In this document: positions 44,280 through 50,467 of the stretch, piece after piece | Layout of the letters: every line of letters begins with the position of its first letter | Position numbering within the stretch: the stretch's first letter is position 1 | NCBI GenBank assembly: GCA_947259295.1 | Contig: CAMYMG010000034.1 | Location: 1 to 50,467, forward strand | DNA: 50,467 nucleotides | DNA from: an uncultured Rhizobiaceae bacterium | GTDB lineage: Bacteria; Pseudomonadota; Alphaproteobacteria; Rhizobiales; Rhizobiaceae | Direction of reading: 5' to 3' | The notes under the pieces: generated by a model | Told to the model about the DNA's origin: nothing | Databases searched by the model: none | The model's input: the letters and a program-made list of their open reading frames with translations, nothing else | Made by a program: the position numbers and the translations under genes

Positions 44280-46345
44280 ACCCAGAGGACGGAAAGAAAC
44301 TGCCCCCATCGGAGGCCGACGACGACATTGCCGGCTTCATCGCCGGCGATGAGGTCGACGACGAGGCCGATCAGCCCGACGAATCGCCGCCCGCTCCCGC
44401 GGCGGCCACGGCCGATGTGCCGTTCACGGCGATAGACTGGACCGCGCATGCCGGCGATGCCGATGGCATGATCGGCGCCGAGGTGATCCAGACGTTGGTC
44501 AAGCGACTGCCCAACGCGCCCGGCGTCTACCGCATGATGAACCGCGATGGCGACGTGCTCTATGTCGGCAAGGCGCGCAGCCTGAAGAAACGCGTCACCA
44601 ACTACGCCCAGGGCCGCTTCCACACCAACCGCATCGGCCGCATGGTGCGCGAGACGGCGACGATGGAATTCGTCGTCACCCGCACCGAGATCGAGGCGCT
44701 GCTGCTCGAGGCCAACCTCATCAAGCGCCTGCGGCCGCGCTACAACGTGCTGATGCGGGACGACAAGTCGTTCCCCTACATCGTGCTGACCGGCGATCAT
44801 CCGTCGCCCGGCATTTTCAAGCATCGTGGCGCGCGTTCGCGAAAGGGCGACTATTTCGGGCCCTTCGCCTCCGCCGGCGCGGTCGGCCGCACGATCAACT
44901 CGCTGCAGCGCGCCTTCCTGATCAGGACCTGCACGGATTCGGTGTTCGAAAGCCGCACGCGTCCCTGTCTTCTCTACCAGATCAAGCGCTGCTCCGGGCC
45001 GTGCACGGGCGAGATCGAACCCGCCGACTATGCCGAACTGGTCAAGGAGGCGAAGGACTTCCTGTCCGGCCGCAGCCAGAACGTGAAGACCGAGATTTCC
45101 GAGCAGATGCAGCAGGCCGCCGAGGATCTCGACTTCGAGCGGGCGGCGGTCTACCGCGACCGGCTTGCGGCCCTGTCGCACGTCCAGAGCCACCAGGGCA
45201 TCAACCCCCAGGGCGTCGAGGAAGCGGATGTCTTCGCCATCCACCAGCATGGCGGCCAGGTCTGCATCCAGGTGTTCTTCTTCCGCACCGGCCAGAACTG
45301 GGGCAACCGCGCCTATTTTCCCAAGGCCGATTCGGCGTTGCAGGCATCGGAGGTGCTCGGCTCCTTCCTGGCGCAGTTCTACGACGACAAGCCTTGCCCG
45401 CGCATGCTGATGCTGTCGCAGGCGGTCGAGGAGCAGGAACTGCTCGAGCAGGCGCTTTCGACGCGCGCAGGCCACAAGGTGACAATCCTCGTCCCGCGGC
45501 GCGGCGAGAAGAAGGATCTCGTCGATCACGCCGTGCAGAACGCCCGCGAAGCCCTCGGGCGCCGCCTGGCCGAGACCTCGACGCAGACCCGTCTGCTCGC
45601 AGGCTTCGCCGAGACCTTCGGGCTCGCCGGCCCGCCGCGCCGCATCGAGGTCTACGACAATTCGCACATCATGGGCACCAATGCGGTCGGCGGCATGATC
45701 GTCTCGGGCCCCGAGGGCTTCGTCAAGAATCAGTACCGCAAGTTCAACATCCGCTCGACCGACATCACGCCGGGCGACGATTTCGGCATGATGCGCGAGG
45801 TGATGCAGCGGCGCTTCTCGCGGCTGATCAAGGAGCATGGTGACGGGCCGCTGCCGGCCGGCGGCGAGGAGATCGAGGATTCGGCGTTCCCCGCCTGGCC
45901 CGATGTCATCCTGATCGACGGCGGACAGGGCCAGATGTCCGCGGTGCGCGCGATCCTCCAGGAACTCGGCATCGCCGACCGGGTGGTCGCCATCGGCGTC
46001 GCCAAGGGCCAGGACCGCGAAGCCGGGCGCGAGCGCTTTTTCGTCGAGGGCAAGCCGGCCTTCACGCTGCCGGTGCGTGACCCCGTGCTCTATTTCGTTC
46101 AGCGGCTGCGCGACGAGGCGCATCGTTTTGCCATCGGCTCGCACCGGGCTCGCCGCAAGAAGGAGATGGTGCGCAATCCGCTCGACGAGATCAGCGGCAT
46201 TGGTCCAGGCCGCAAACGTGCATTGCTCCTGCACTTCGGCACGGCCAAGGCGGTCAGCAATGCGGCGATCGACGATTTGACCGCCGTGGACGGCATTTCC
46301 GAGTCGGTGGCGCGGCTGGTCTACAATCACTTTCACGAGAATTGA
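44276..46345 (+). CDS. uvrC: UvrABC system protein C
   Basis: This subunit makes both incisions in nucleotide excision repair. The 689-residue protein has an acidic 65-residue leader and a GIY-YIG nuclease ([19 protein letters not shown]). A Cys cluster (RCSGPC), a UVR motif near [14 protein letters not shown], an RNase-H-like nuclease ([19 protein letters not shown]) and C-terminal helix-hairpin-helix repeats ([13 protein letters not shown]) complete it. The acidic leader is longer than in E. coli (610 aa total). All catalytic parts appear intact. Confidence 0.96.
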   Translation: MNPEDGKKLPPSEADDDIAGFIAGDEVDDEADQPDESPPAPAAATADVPFTAIDWTAHAGDADGMIGAEVIQTLVKRLPNAPGVYRMMNRDGDVLYVGKARSLKKRVTNYAQGRFHTNRIGRMVRETATMEFVVTRTEIEALLLEANLIKRLRPRYNVLMRDDKSFPYIVLTGDHPSPGIFKHRGARSRKGDYFGPFASAGAVGRTINSLQRAFLIRTCTDSVFESRTRPCLLYQIKRCSGPCTGEIEPADYAELVKEAKDFLSGRSQNVKTEISEQMQQAAEDLDFERAAVYRDRLAALSHVQSHQGINPQGVEEADVFAIHQHGGQVCIQVFFFRTGQNWGNRAYFPKADSALQASEVLGSFLAQFYDDKPCPRMLMLSQAVEEQELLEQALSTRAGHKVTILVPRRGEKKDLVDHAVQNAREALGRRLAETSTQTRLLAGFAETFGLAGPPRRIEVYDNSHIMGTNAVGGMIVSGPEGFVKNQYRKFNIRSTDITPGDDFGMMREVMQRRFSRLIKEHGDGPLPAGGEEIEDSAFPAWPDVILIDGGQGQMSAVRAILQELGIADRVVAIGVAKGQDREAGRERFFVEGKPAFTLPVRDPVLYFVQRLRDEAHRFAIGSHRARRKKEMVRNPLDEISGIGPGRKRALLLHFGTAKAVSNAAIDDLTAVDGISESVARLVYNHFHEN

Positions 46346-46390
46346 GCCGAAACGCGCCCCGGATTCGACGCGGCCGCGCTTTTGATGCAG

Positions 46391-46418
46391 TTGACCCCCT
46401 ATGCTGCCATCTGATTTC
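46391..46418 (+). promoter_or_regulatory. Candidate pgsA promoter
   Basis: TTGACC (46391-46396) is a good -35. A weak -10 (GATTTC, 46413-46418) follows after 16 bp, about 28 bp before the pgsA ATG. The 100-bp gap after uvrC fits a separate promoter for pgsA-moaD-moaE, but readthrough from uvrC is equally possible. Confidence 0.3.
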
Positions 46419-46445
46419 ACTACGCCTGACAATGAGCATCGAAAA

Positions 46446-47036
46446 ATGACAAAGCACGCATACAATCTGCCCAACATGCTGACCTATGGGCGAATCCTGG
46501 CGGTTCCGCTGGTCGTGTTGTGCTTTTTTCTCGAAGGCCGGCTGCAGTCGAGCGACTTCGCGCGCTGGAGCGCCTTCGCCATTTTCATCCTAGCCAGCAT
46601 CACCGATTATTTCGACGGCTATCTGGCGCGGGCTTGGCAGCAGCAGTCCAACATCGGCCGCATGCTCGACCCGATCGCCGACAAGCTTCTGGTCTCGACC
46701 TGCTTGTTGCTGCTCGCCGCCGATACCGACCGCACCATTGCCGGCTGGTCGCTCTGGGCGGCGATCATCATCCTTTGCCGCGAAATCCTGGTGTCGGGCC
46801 TGCGCGAATACCTCGCCGCGCTGAAGGTGAGCGTGCCTGTCACCCAGCTTGCGAAATGGAAGACCGCCATCCAGATGGTGGCGATAGCGGCGCTGCTGAT
46901 CGGTCCTGCCGGCGACAAGATCGTGCCCTACTGGACGCAGACCGGCATCGCGCTGCTCTGGGTGGCCGCGCTCGTCACCCTCTATACGGGCTACGACTAT
47001 TTCCGCGCCGGCGCCAAGCACATCATGGAAGAATGA
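46446..47036 (+). CDS. pgsA: CDP-diacylglycerol-glycerol-3-phosphate 3-phosphatidyltransferase
   Basis: This enzyme makes phosphatidylglycerol phosphate, the committed step to phosphatidylglycerol and cardiolipin. The 196-residue membrane protein has the complete CDP-alcohol phosphotransferase signature DYFDGYLAR ... GRMLDPIADK near residues 55-82. Start 46446 is favoured over 46401, which adds 15 unconserved residues. The stop overlaps the moaD start (ATGA). Confidence 0.95.
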   Translation: MTKHAYNLPNMLTYGRILAVPLVVLCFFLEGRLQSSDFARWSAFAIFILASITDYFDGYLARAWQQQSNIGRMLDPIADKLLVSTCLLLLAADTDRTIAGWSLWAAIIILCREILVSGLREYLAALKVSVPVTQLAKWKTAIQMVAIAALLIGPAGDKIVPYWTQTGIALLWVAALVTLYTGYDYFRAGAKHIMEE

Positions 47037-47293
47037 CGATGACGAAGCTGGTCTATTTCGCCTGGGTACGGGAAAGAATCGGCAAACAGGACGAAGAGCT
47101 CGAGGTTCCCGCCACAGTGGCAACGGTCGCCGACCTTCTGGTCTGGCTGAAGTCGCTCGGTGAAGGCTACCAGAGTGCACTGCGCCATCCCGAGGTCATC
47201 CGCGTGGCGATCAATCACGAACATGTCGACCATTCCACCCGGATAGCCGGGGCAGGGGAGATAGCCCTGTTCCCGCCGATGACCGGCGGCTGA
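47033..47293 (+). CDS. moaD: Molybdopterin synthase small subunit
   Basis: The 86-residue ubiquitin-fold protein begins KLVYFAWVRERIGK after two possible Met codons (47033 and 47039) and ends in the essential Gly-Gly (PPMTGG). That C terminus is thiocarboxylated to carry sulfur into molybdopterin. It overlaps pgsA by four bases and is five bases from moaE. A molybdoenzyme-using organism is implied. Confidence 0.95.
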   Translation: MTMTKLVYFAWVRERIGKQDEELEVPATVATVADLLVWLKSLGEGYQSALRHPEVIRVAINHEHVDHSTRIAGAGEIALFPPMTGG

Positions 47294-47298
47294 CAGCG

Positions 47299-47769
47299 AT
47301 GCGCGGCAATACCGTTCCGGTCGTCAGGCTGCAGGCCGAGGATTTCGATCTCGCCGCCGAGGTCGACAGGCTGACCACCGGAAATCCCGATGTCGGCGCG
47401 GTGGTCACGTTTTCCGGCCTCTGTCGCGGCGAGGCAGGTTCGCTCTCTGCGCTCGAACTGGAGCACTATCCGGGCATGGCCGAGGCCGAGATCATGCGCA
47501 TCGCCGAGGAAGCCGTCGTCCGCTGGCCGCTCACCGGCCTGACCGCCATCCATCGTTACGGCAAGATCAGCCCCGGCGAGAATATCGTTCTCGTTGTCGC
47601 CGCCTCGTCGCACCGGCAGGCGGCCTTCGAGGCCGCCAGCTTCCTGATGGACTATCTGAAGTCGCGCGCACCCTTCTGGAAGAAGGAACATCGCGCCGAC
47701 GGCAGCGAGGGCGACTGGGTCGAGGCAAAGGACGCGGACGACGAGGCTGCGGCTCGCTGGAAGTCCTGA
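47299..47769 (+). CDS. moaE: Molybdopterin synthase large subunit
   Basis: The 156-residue subunit combines with MoaD to convert precursor Z (cPMP) into molybdopterin. Typical MoaE features are VGAVVTFSGLCRGE, LELEHYPGMAEAEI, IHRYGKISPGE and the active-site lysines in YLKSRAPFWKKEH. The last 20 residues are charged. The start is five bases after moaD, forming a pgsA-moaD-moaE unit usual in rhizobia. Confidence 0.96.
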   Translation: MRGNTVPVVRLQAEDFDLAAEVDRLTTGNPDVGAVVTFSGLCRGEAGSLSALELEHYPGMAEAEIMRIAEEAVVRWPLTGLTAIHRYGKISPGENIVLVVAASSHRQAAFEAASFLMDYLKSRAPFWKKEHRADGSEGDWVEAKDADDEAAARWKS

Positions 47770-47816
47770 AACGGCCCACGAAGGGCCATGGAACGGACTC
47801 AATCTCTGGTGACATT

Positions 47817-47845
47817 GACCCCGGGGAACAGGAGAAGCCCGGGTC
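47817..47845 (+). promoter_or_regulatory. Hairpin presenting the Shine-Dalgarno site of the YbaY-like gene
   Basis: GACCC(C)GGG (47817-47825) can pair with CCCGGGTC (47838-47845), giving an 8-bp GC-rich stem with one bulged C. The 12-base loop contains AGGAG (47830-47834). The stem ends exactly at the ATG (47846). Such a structure can gate translation by ligand, temperature or protein binding. Function is unproven. Confidence 0.45.
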
Positions 47846-48259
47846 ATGCACGCAATAGCGGAACTGCTTATTTTCGGTTTGGCGCCACTGCTTTTCGGCG
47901 GCCTGGTGATGCCGCAGGACGTCGCCGACGACGAAACGACCATCTCGGGCGAGGTCACCGCGCGTGACGGCACATCCCTGCCGAACGGCGCCATCCTCAC
48001 GGTCCAGCTGGCCGGACTTTCGCCGTCGGATGGTGACGAGCCGATCGTTGCCAGGCAGACGATGCTCGTCGCCGACCACGTCCCTCTCAATTTCGAGATG
48101 ACCTTCGACCGGACCGCCATCCAGCCTAACGTCAATTATGCCCTGCAGGCGCAGGTCACCCTGAACGGCGAAATCCTGTTCGCCAACGAGTCACCGGCTC
48201 GCTTCGACCCGGTCAGCCCCGGTCCGCTCAGCCTCACGCTGGTCAAGTCCAGCGCCTGA
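47846..48259 (+). CDS. YbaY-family exported protein
   Basis: The 137-residue protein has an N-terminal hydrophobic segment (about residues 3-22) and a beta-sandwich domain resembling YbaY/YscW: TISGEVTARDGTSLPNGAILTVQL, then FEMTFD and YALQAQVTLNGEILFAN. Most members are lipoproteins, but this one has no Cys in the expected lipobox region, so it is either cleaved by signal peptidase I or stays membrane-anchored. The function of the family is not known. A terminator lies 26 bp downstream. Confidence 0.75.
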   Translation: MHAIAELLIFGLAPLLFGGLVMPQDVADDETTISGEVTARDGTSLPNGAILTVQLAGLSPSDGDEPIVARQTMLVADHVPLNFEMTFDRTAIQPNVNYALQAQVTLNGEILFANESPARFDPVSPGPLSLTLVKSSA

Positions 48260-48285
48260 GGCAGAGGCAAGGTCGCCGCCATAAA

Positions 48286-48310
48286 AAAAGCCGGGCAGGG
48301 CCCGGCTTTT
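48286..48310. terminator. Rho-independent terminator between YbaY-like gene and ndk
   Basis: AAAAGCCGGGC (48286-48296) and GCCCGGCTTTT (48300-48310) form an 11-bp stem with a 3-base loop. The A-run on the left is longer, so it suits the minus-strand ndk transcript best, but it can also serve the plus-strand gene. Confidence 0.9.
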
Positions 48311-48354
48311 CCATTTCGATCCAAAGACTTGACGCCTTCAGGCGAATTTCTGCC

Positions 48355-48777
48355 TCAGCCGACGATCTCGGTGTCGGAGAACCAGTACTTGATCTCCTCG
48401 GCTGCGGTCTCCGGCGCATCGGAACCGTGCACCGAGTTCTCGCCGATCGACAGGGCGTGCACCTTGCGGATCGTGCCTTCCTCGGCATTGGCCGGGTTGG
48501 TCGCGCCCATCACTTCGCGGTTCTTGGCGATTGCATTCTCGCCTTCCAGGACCTGCACGACGGTCGGCGCCGACGACATGAATTCGACCAGTTCGCCGAA
48601 GAAGGGGCGGTCCTTGTGAACGGCGTAAAAGCCCTCGGCCTCGCGGCGGCTCATCCAGACGCGGCGCGACGCGACGACGCGCAGGCCGGCGTCTTCCAGC
48701 ATCTTGGTGATGGCGCCGGTCAGGTTGCGCCGGGTCGCGTCCGGCTTGATCATCGAAAAGGTGCGTTCGAGCGCCAT
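48355..48777 (-). CDS. ndk: Nucleoside diphosphate kinase
   Basis: This enzyme balances nucleoside triphosphate pools through a phosphohistidine. The 140-residue protein has [10 protein letters not shown], the catalytic His117 in SVHGSD and the [11 protein letters not shown] loop. AGAAGGA is six bases before this ATG and directly against the other candidate at 48783, so 48777 is chosen. Length is standard. Confidence 0.97.
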   Translation of the reverse strand: MALERTFSMIKPDATRRNLTGAITKMLEDAGLRVVASRRVWMSRREAEGFYAVHKDRPFFGELVEFMSSAPTVVQVLEGENAIAKNREVMGATNPANAEEGTIRKVHALSIGENSVHGSDAPETAAEEIKYWFSDTEIVG

Positions 48778-48878
48778 GGTCATTCCTTCTGGGGATTGGG
48801 GATTGTTGCGTGGCGCGCTCTATACAAGCGGGCCGCCGCCTTGCCAAGGCCCAGTGCCTGAAACGACTGGCTGGACGT

Positions 48879-49568
48879 TCAGGCAGCTTCCACGCTGCGT
48901 CCGAGCCCCTCGTGCAGGTCGAGACAGCGCTCGAACCAGTCGAGCACGGGGTCGCCCGCCGCCAGCAAGCCGAACGGCGAGGTGACGCGCACCCACTGGA
49001 AGGCGCCGAAGACGATATAGTCGGCAAAGAGCGGCGATGTGCCGCCGATGAAGGGCTGGTAGCCGAGCATGCTCCTGAGCGGCGCCAGGGATGCGCGGAA
49101 GCCTTCGAGGCCCGCCTCGCGCGTCGCCGGCACCTCCTCCAGCCGCTTGCCGAAGCGCGCTTCGCGGCTCTCCCGGAAATAGGCCTGGTCCGCCGGTGCC
49201 AGCCGGTCGTGGATGTCCATCAGGGCCGCCGACCCGAGATAGCCGTGGATTGTGCCCTGCGACCAGCGCTCGATGAAGCGGGCCATGGCAGCGCCGCCCG
49301 GGCCGCCGAACAGCGTCGGCCGGTCGGGATAGTTCTCCTCGAGATAGAGCGCGATGTCGAAGGAATCGGCAATGACCCGGTCGCCGTCCCGGATCACCGG
49401 AACCGTCTTCGACACGCTGCCCTCGACCGTCGGCACGCTGGTAAACGGCACCGGCACGCGCTCGAACGCCAGCCCCTTGTGCGCCAGCGCCATCGCCGAC
49501 TTCCAGCAGTGCGGGCTGAACGGCCGCGACGGGTCCTGGCCGACAAGTTCGTAGAGAAGAATGGTCAT
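48879..49568 (-). CDS. Glutathione S-transferase, beta-etherase (LigE)-like
   Basis: The 229-residue protein has the N-terminal motif FSPHCWKSAMALAHKGL, close to the SPYCWR pattern of sphingomonad beta-etherases and related GSTs. VSKTVPVIRDG, DSFDIALYLEENYP and a helical C-terminal domain follow. In lignin degraders such enzymes cleave beta-aryl ethers with glutathione. Rhizobial relatives are mostly uncharacterised, so this activity is not assumed. It abuts the divergent DinB gene. Confidence 0.83.
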   Translation of the reverse strand: MTILLYELVGQDPSRPFSPHCWKSAMALAHKGLAFERVPVPFTSVPTVEGSVSKTVPVIRDGDRVIADSFDIALYLEENYPDRPTLFGGPGGAAMARFIERWSQGTIHGYLGSAALMDIHDRLAPADQAYFRESREARFGKRLEEVPATREAGLEGFRASLAPLRSMLGYQPFIGGTSPLFADYIVFGAFQWVRVTSPFGLLAAGDPVLDWFERCLDLHEGLGRSVEAA

Positions 49569-49636
49569 TGGCGCTTCATCCGCTTGCGGTTATGCAGATG
49601 GCGAATATTCAGCAGCCATCGAGCGAAGGGAAGTCC

Positions 49637-50149
49637 TTGAAACAGCATTTCATGATGTTCGCCGCCTATAATGCTTGGGCCAACCAGCGGATCTACGAGG
49701 CGGCGGAGACCCTGGGTGACGATCAGTGGACGCGCGACACAGGCGCCTTCTTCAAGTCGCTGATGGGCACGCTGAATCACATCCTGGTTGCCGACCGTAT
49801 CTGGATGAAGCGCTTCACGGGCGAGGGTGCCGCCCCCGCCACGCTCGACACGATCCTGTTCGCCGAATTCGGAAAACTGCGCTCCGCGCGCGAGGCCGAG
49901 GACAAGCGCATCGTGCAGTGGGTCGGCTCGCTCAGCGAAAAGTCGCTGTCCGGCCGCTTCACCTACATGACTGCGACCGACATGCGCACCATCTCGCAGC
50001 GCCTGGCGCCGGCGCTCGACCATTTCTTCAACCACCAGACGCATCATCGCGGCCAGGCGCACATGATCCTGACCAACCTCGGCAGCCCGTCGGTCCAGCT
50101 GGATCTGAGCTACTTCCAGCGGACGGACGAGGGACGCGCTTTCGCCTGA
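49637..50149 (+). CDS. DinB-family (YfiT-like) four-helix-bundle protein
   Basis: The 170-residue protein starts KQHFMMFAAYNAWANQRIYEA. The metal-binding His pattern is present: the first in TLNHILVADRIWM and the others in HFFNHQTHHRGQAHM. The family includes metal-dependent thiol S-transferases, and a role in damage response is suggested only by name. TTG 49637 with AAGGGAAG upstream is preferred. ATG 49592 or 49598 would add about 13-15 residues. The closest homologues' N terminus would settle it. Confidence 0.82.
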   Translation: MKQHFMMFAAYNAWANQRIYEAAETLGDDQWTRDTGAFFKSLMGTLNHILVADRIWMKRFTGEGAAPATLDTILFAEFGKLRSAREAEDKRIVQWVGSLSEKSLSGRFTYMTATDMRTISQRLAPALDHFFNHQTHHRGQAHMILTNLGSPSVQLDLSYFQRTDEGRAFA

Positions 50150-50349
50150 CCCGCCCGGGGGCTGGCGCGGCGCCGAGTGCCGAGGAGTAGTTAAGACTTT
50201 ATCGATGTCATTTTCGATTGGTAAAGGCTGAGAGCGCCTCATCAATACAGTTCGGAACAAACGCGCTTTTCCGACGGATATTTTCCTATTTGCTGAATGA
50301 CTCAGTCGATGAGAAACAAGATAGAGGCGGAAACAAAATAGCCAACTCT
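50150..50349. other. AT-richer intergenic region, no gene seen
   Basis: After about 35 GC-rich bases, the sequence from 50186 is clearly lower in GC than the rest of the window and contains many short A and T runs. I see no gene, dyad or repeat. Part of it may be promoter and leader for the exported protein that starts near the right edge. Confidence 0.45.
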
Positions 50350-50467
50350 TTGAGAATTTCAACTATACTTGCAGCTGGCGGCATTGTATTGGCTGCTCAG
50401 CATTCCGACATCTGCGCAGAGCCTTGGTGTCGGCGCGTCTGTTGGCGGTGGCGGCGGCGTTAGTGCC
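50350..50467 (+). pseudogene. 5' end of a Gly-rich exported protein with an apparent frame break (partial)
   Basis: From TTG 50350 one frame gives a signal-peptide-like core, STILAAGGIVLAA. At about 50390-50400 the meaning shifts to another frame, which reads SIPTSAQSLGVGASVGGGGG. This is a typical cleavage site and start of Gly-rich rhizobial exported proteins, and it runs off the window. Neither frame alone makes sense. An indel of one or two bases, real or from sequencing, is the simplest reading. No convincing Shine-Dalgarno site precedes the TTG. Confidence 0.35.

Noticed and set aside
44177..46477. Long open frame (766 codons) antisense to uvrC
   Set aside because: It is the high-GC shadow of uvrC: composition is Arg/Ala/Asp-rich, no family pattern appears, and uvrC has all its motifs.
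50218..50463. 81-residue frame at the right edge taken as an intact gene
   Set aside because: After the signal-like core it turns into Cys/Arg/Trp-rich sequence with no sense, while another frame reads a normal mature exported protein.

Overview
This is a chromosomal, GC-rich, densely coding window of an alphaproteobacterium. Gene content and order fit Hyphomicrobiales (Rhizobiales) and most resemble the Phyllobacteriaceae/Mesorhizobium side. Pointers are the blocks rpsF-rpsR-rplI / dnaB / radA-cvpA-purF, fabD-fabG-acpP-fabF-mltG-yicC-gmk, lptF-lptG-lptD-surA-rsmA and uvrC-pgsA-moaD-moaE, plus an Omp25/31-type outer membrane protein and an LTA-synthase-like phosphoglycerol transferase. The family-level placement is inference. 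I found no rRNA, tRNA, CRISPR array, insertion sequence, phage gene or integration site. Most of the window is core housekeeping DNA. The interesting material is in promoters, missing syntenic genes and a few poorly described genes.

Layout. 1-3.4 kb: the end of a LysM protein, an ArsR-type regulator with an Atm1-type ABC exporter, and a small ABM-family monooxygenase behind a SoxR-like, MerR-type promoter. 3.6-7.4 kb: phosphatidylethanolamine synthesis (psd, pssA) facing an acyltransferase/acyl-ACP synthetase fusion. 7.5-11.3 kb: rpsU, a DMT exporter, a HAD hydrolase and a polytopic membrane protein with weaker codon bias. 11.3-21 kb (minus strand): SDR, purF, cvpA, radA, dnaB, a YnfA-type protein, cfa, rplI, rpsR, rpsF. 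21.2-23.1 kb: LTA-synthase-like protein. 23.4-29.8 kb (plus strand): fatty acid synthesis genes, mltG, yicC, gmk. 29.8-36.7 kb (minus strand): LPS export and outer membrane assembly genes, rsmA and an ASCH protein. 37-42.4 kb (plus strand): pepA, holC, an unknown membrane protein, rlmJ, a secreted unknown, an RNase T2 lipoprotein and a GST. 42.4-50.1 kb: an Omp25-like porin, a FolM-like SDR with uvrC, pgsA-moaD-moaE, a YbaY-like protein, ndk, a beta-etherase-like GST and a DinB protein. The right edge is AT-richer and holds the start of what looks like a Gly-rich exported protein whose signal peptide and mature part lie in different frames.

Much of the window builds the envelope: phospholipid head groups (psd, pssA, pgsA), acyl chains (fab genes), acyl remodelling (aas, cfa), LPS transport (lptF, lptG, lptD, surA) and peptidoglycan (mltG). 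The best regulatory find is a three-half-site PHO-box-like array (CTGTCAT repeated every 11 bp) between the LTA-synthase-like gene and fabD. It could link phosphate status to phosphoglycerol transfer, fatty acid synthesis, or both. Second is an 18-bp SoxR-like operator inside a 19-bp promoter spacer in front of the ABM gene. Comparison with remembered gene orders suggests three genes are missing from their usual places: alr between dnaB and radA, a DUF2232 gene between rpsR and rplI, and pdxA between surA and rsmA. I see no convincing wholly new multi-gene system.
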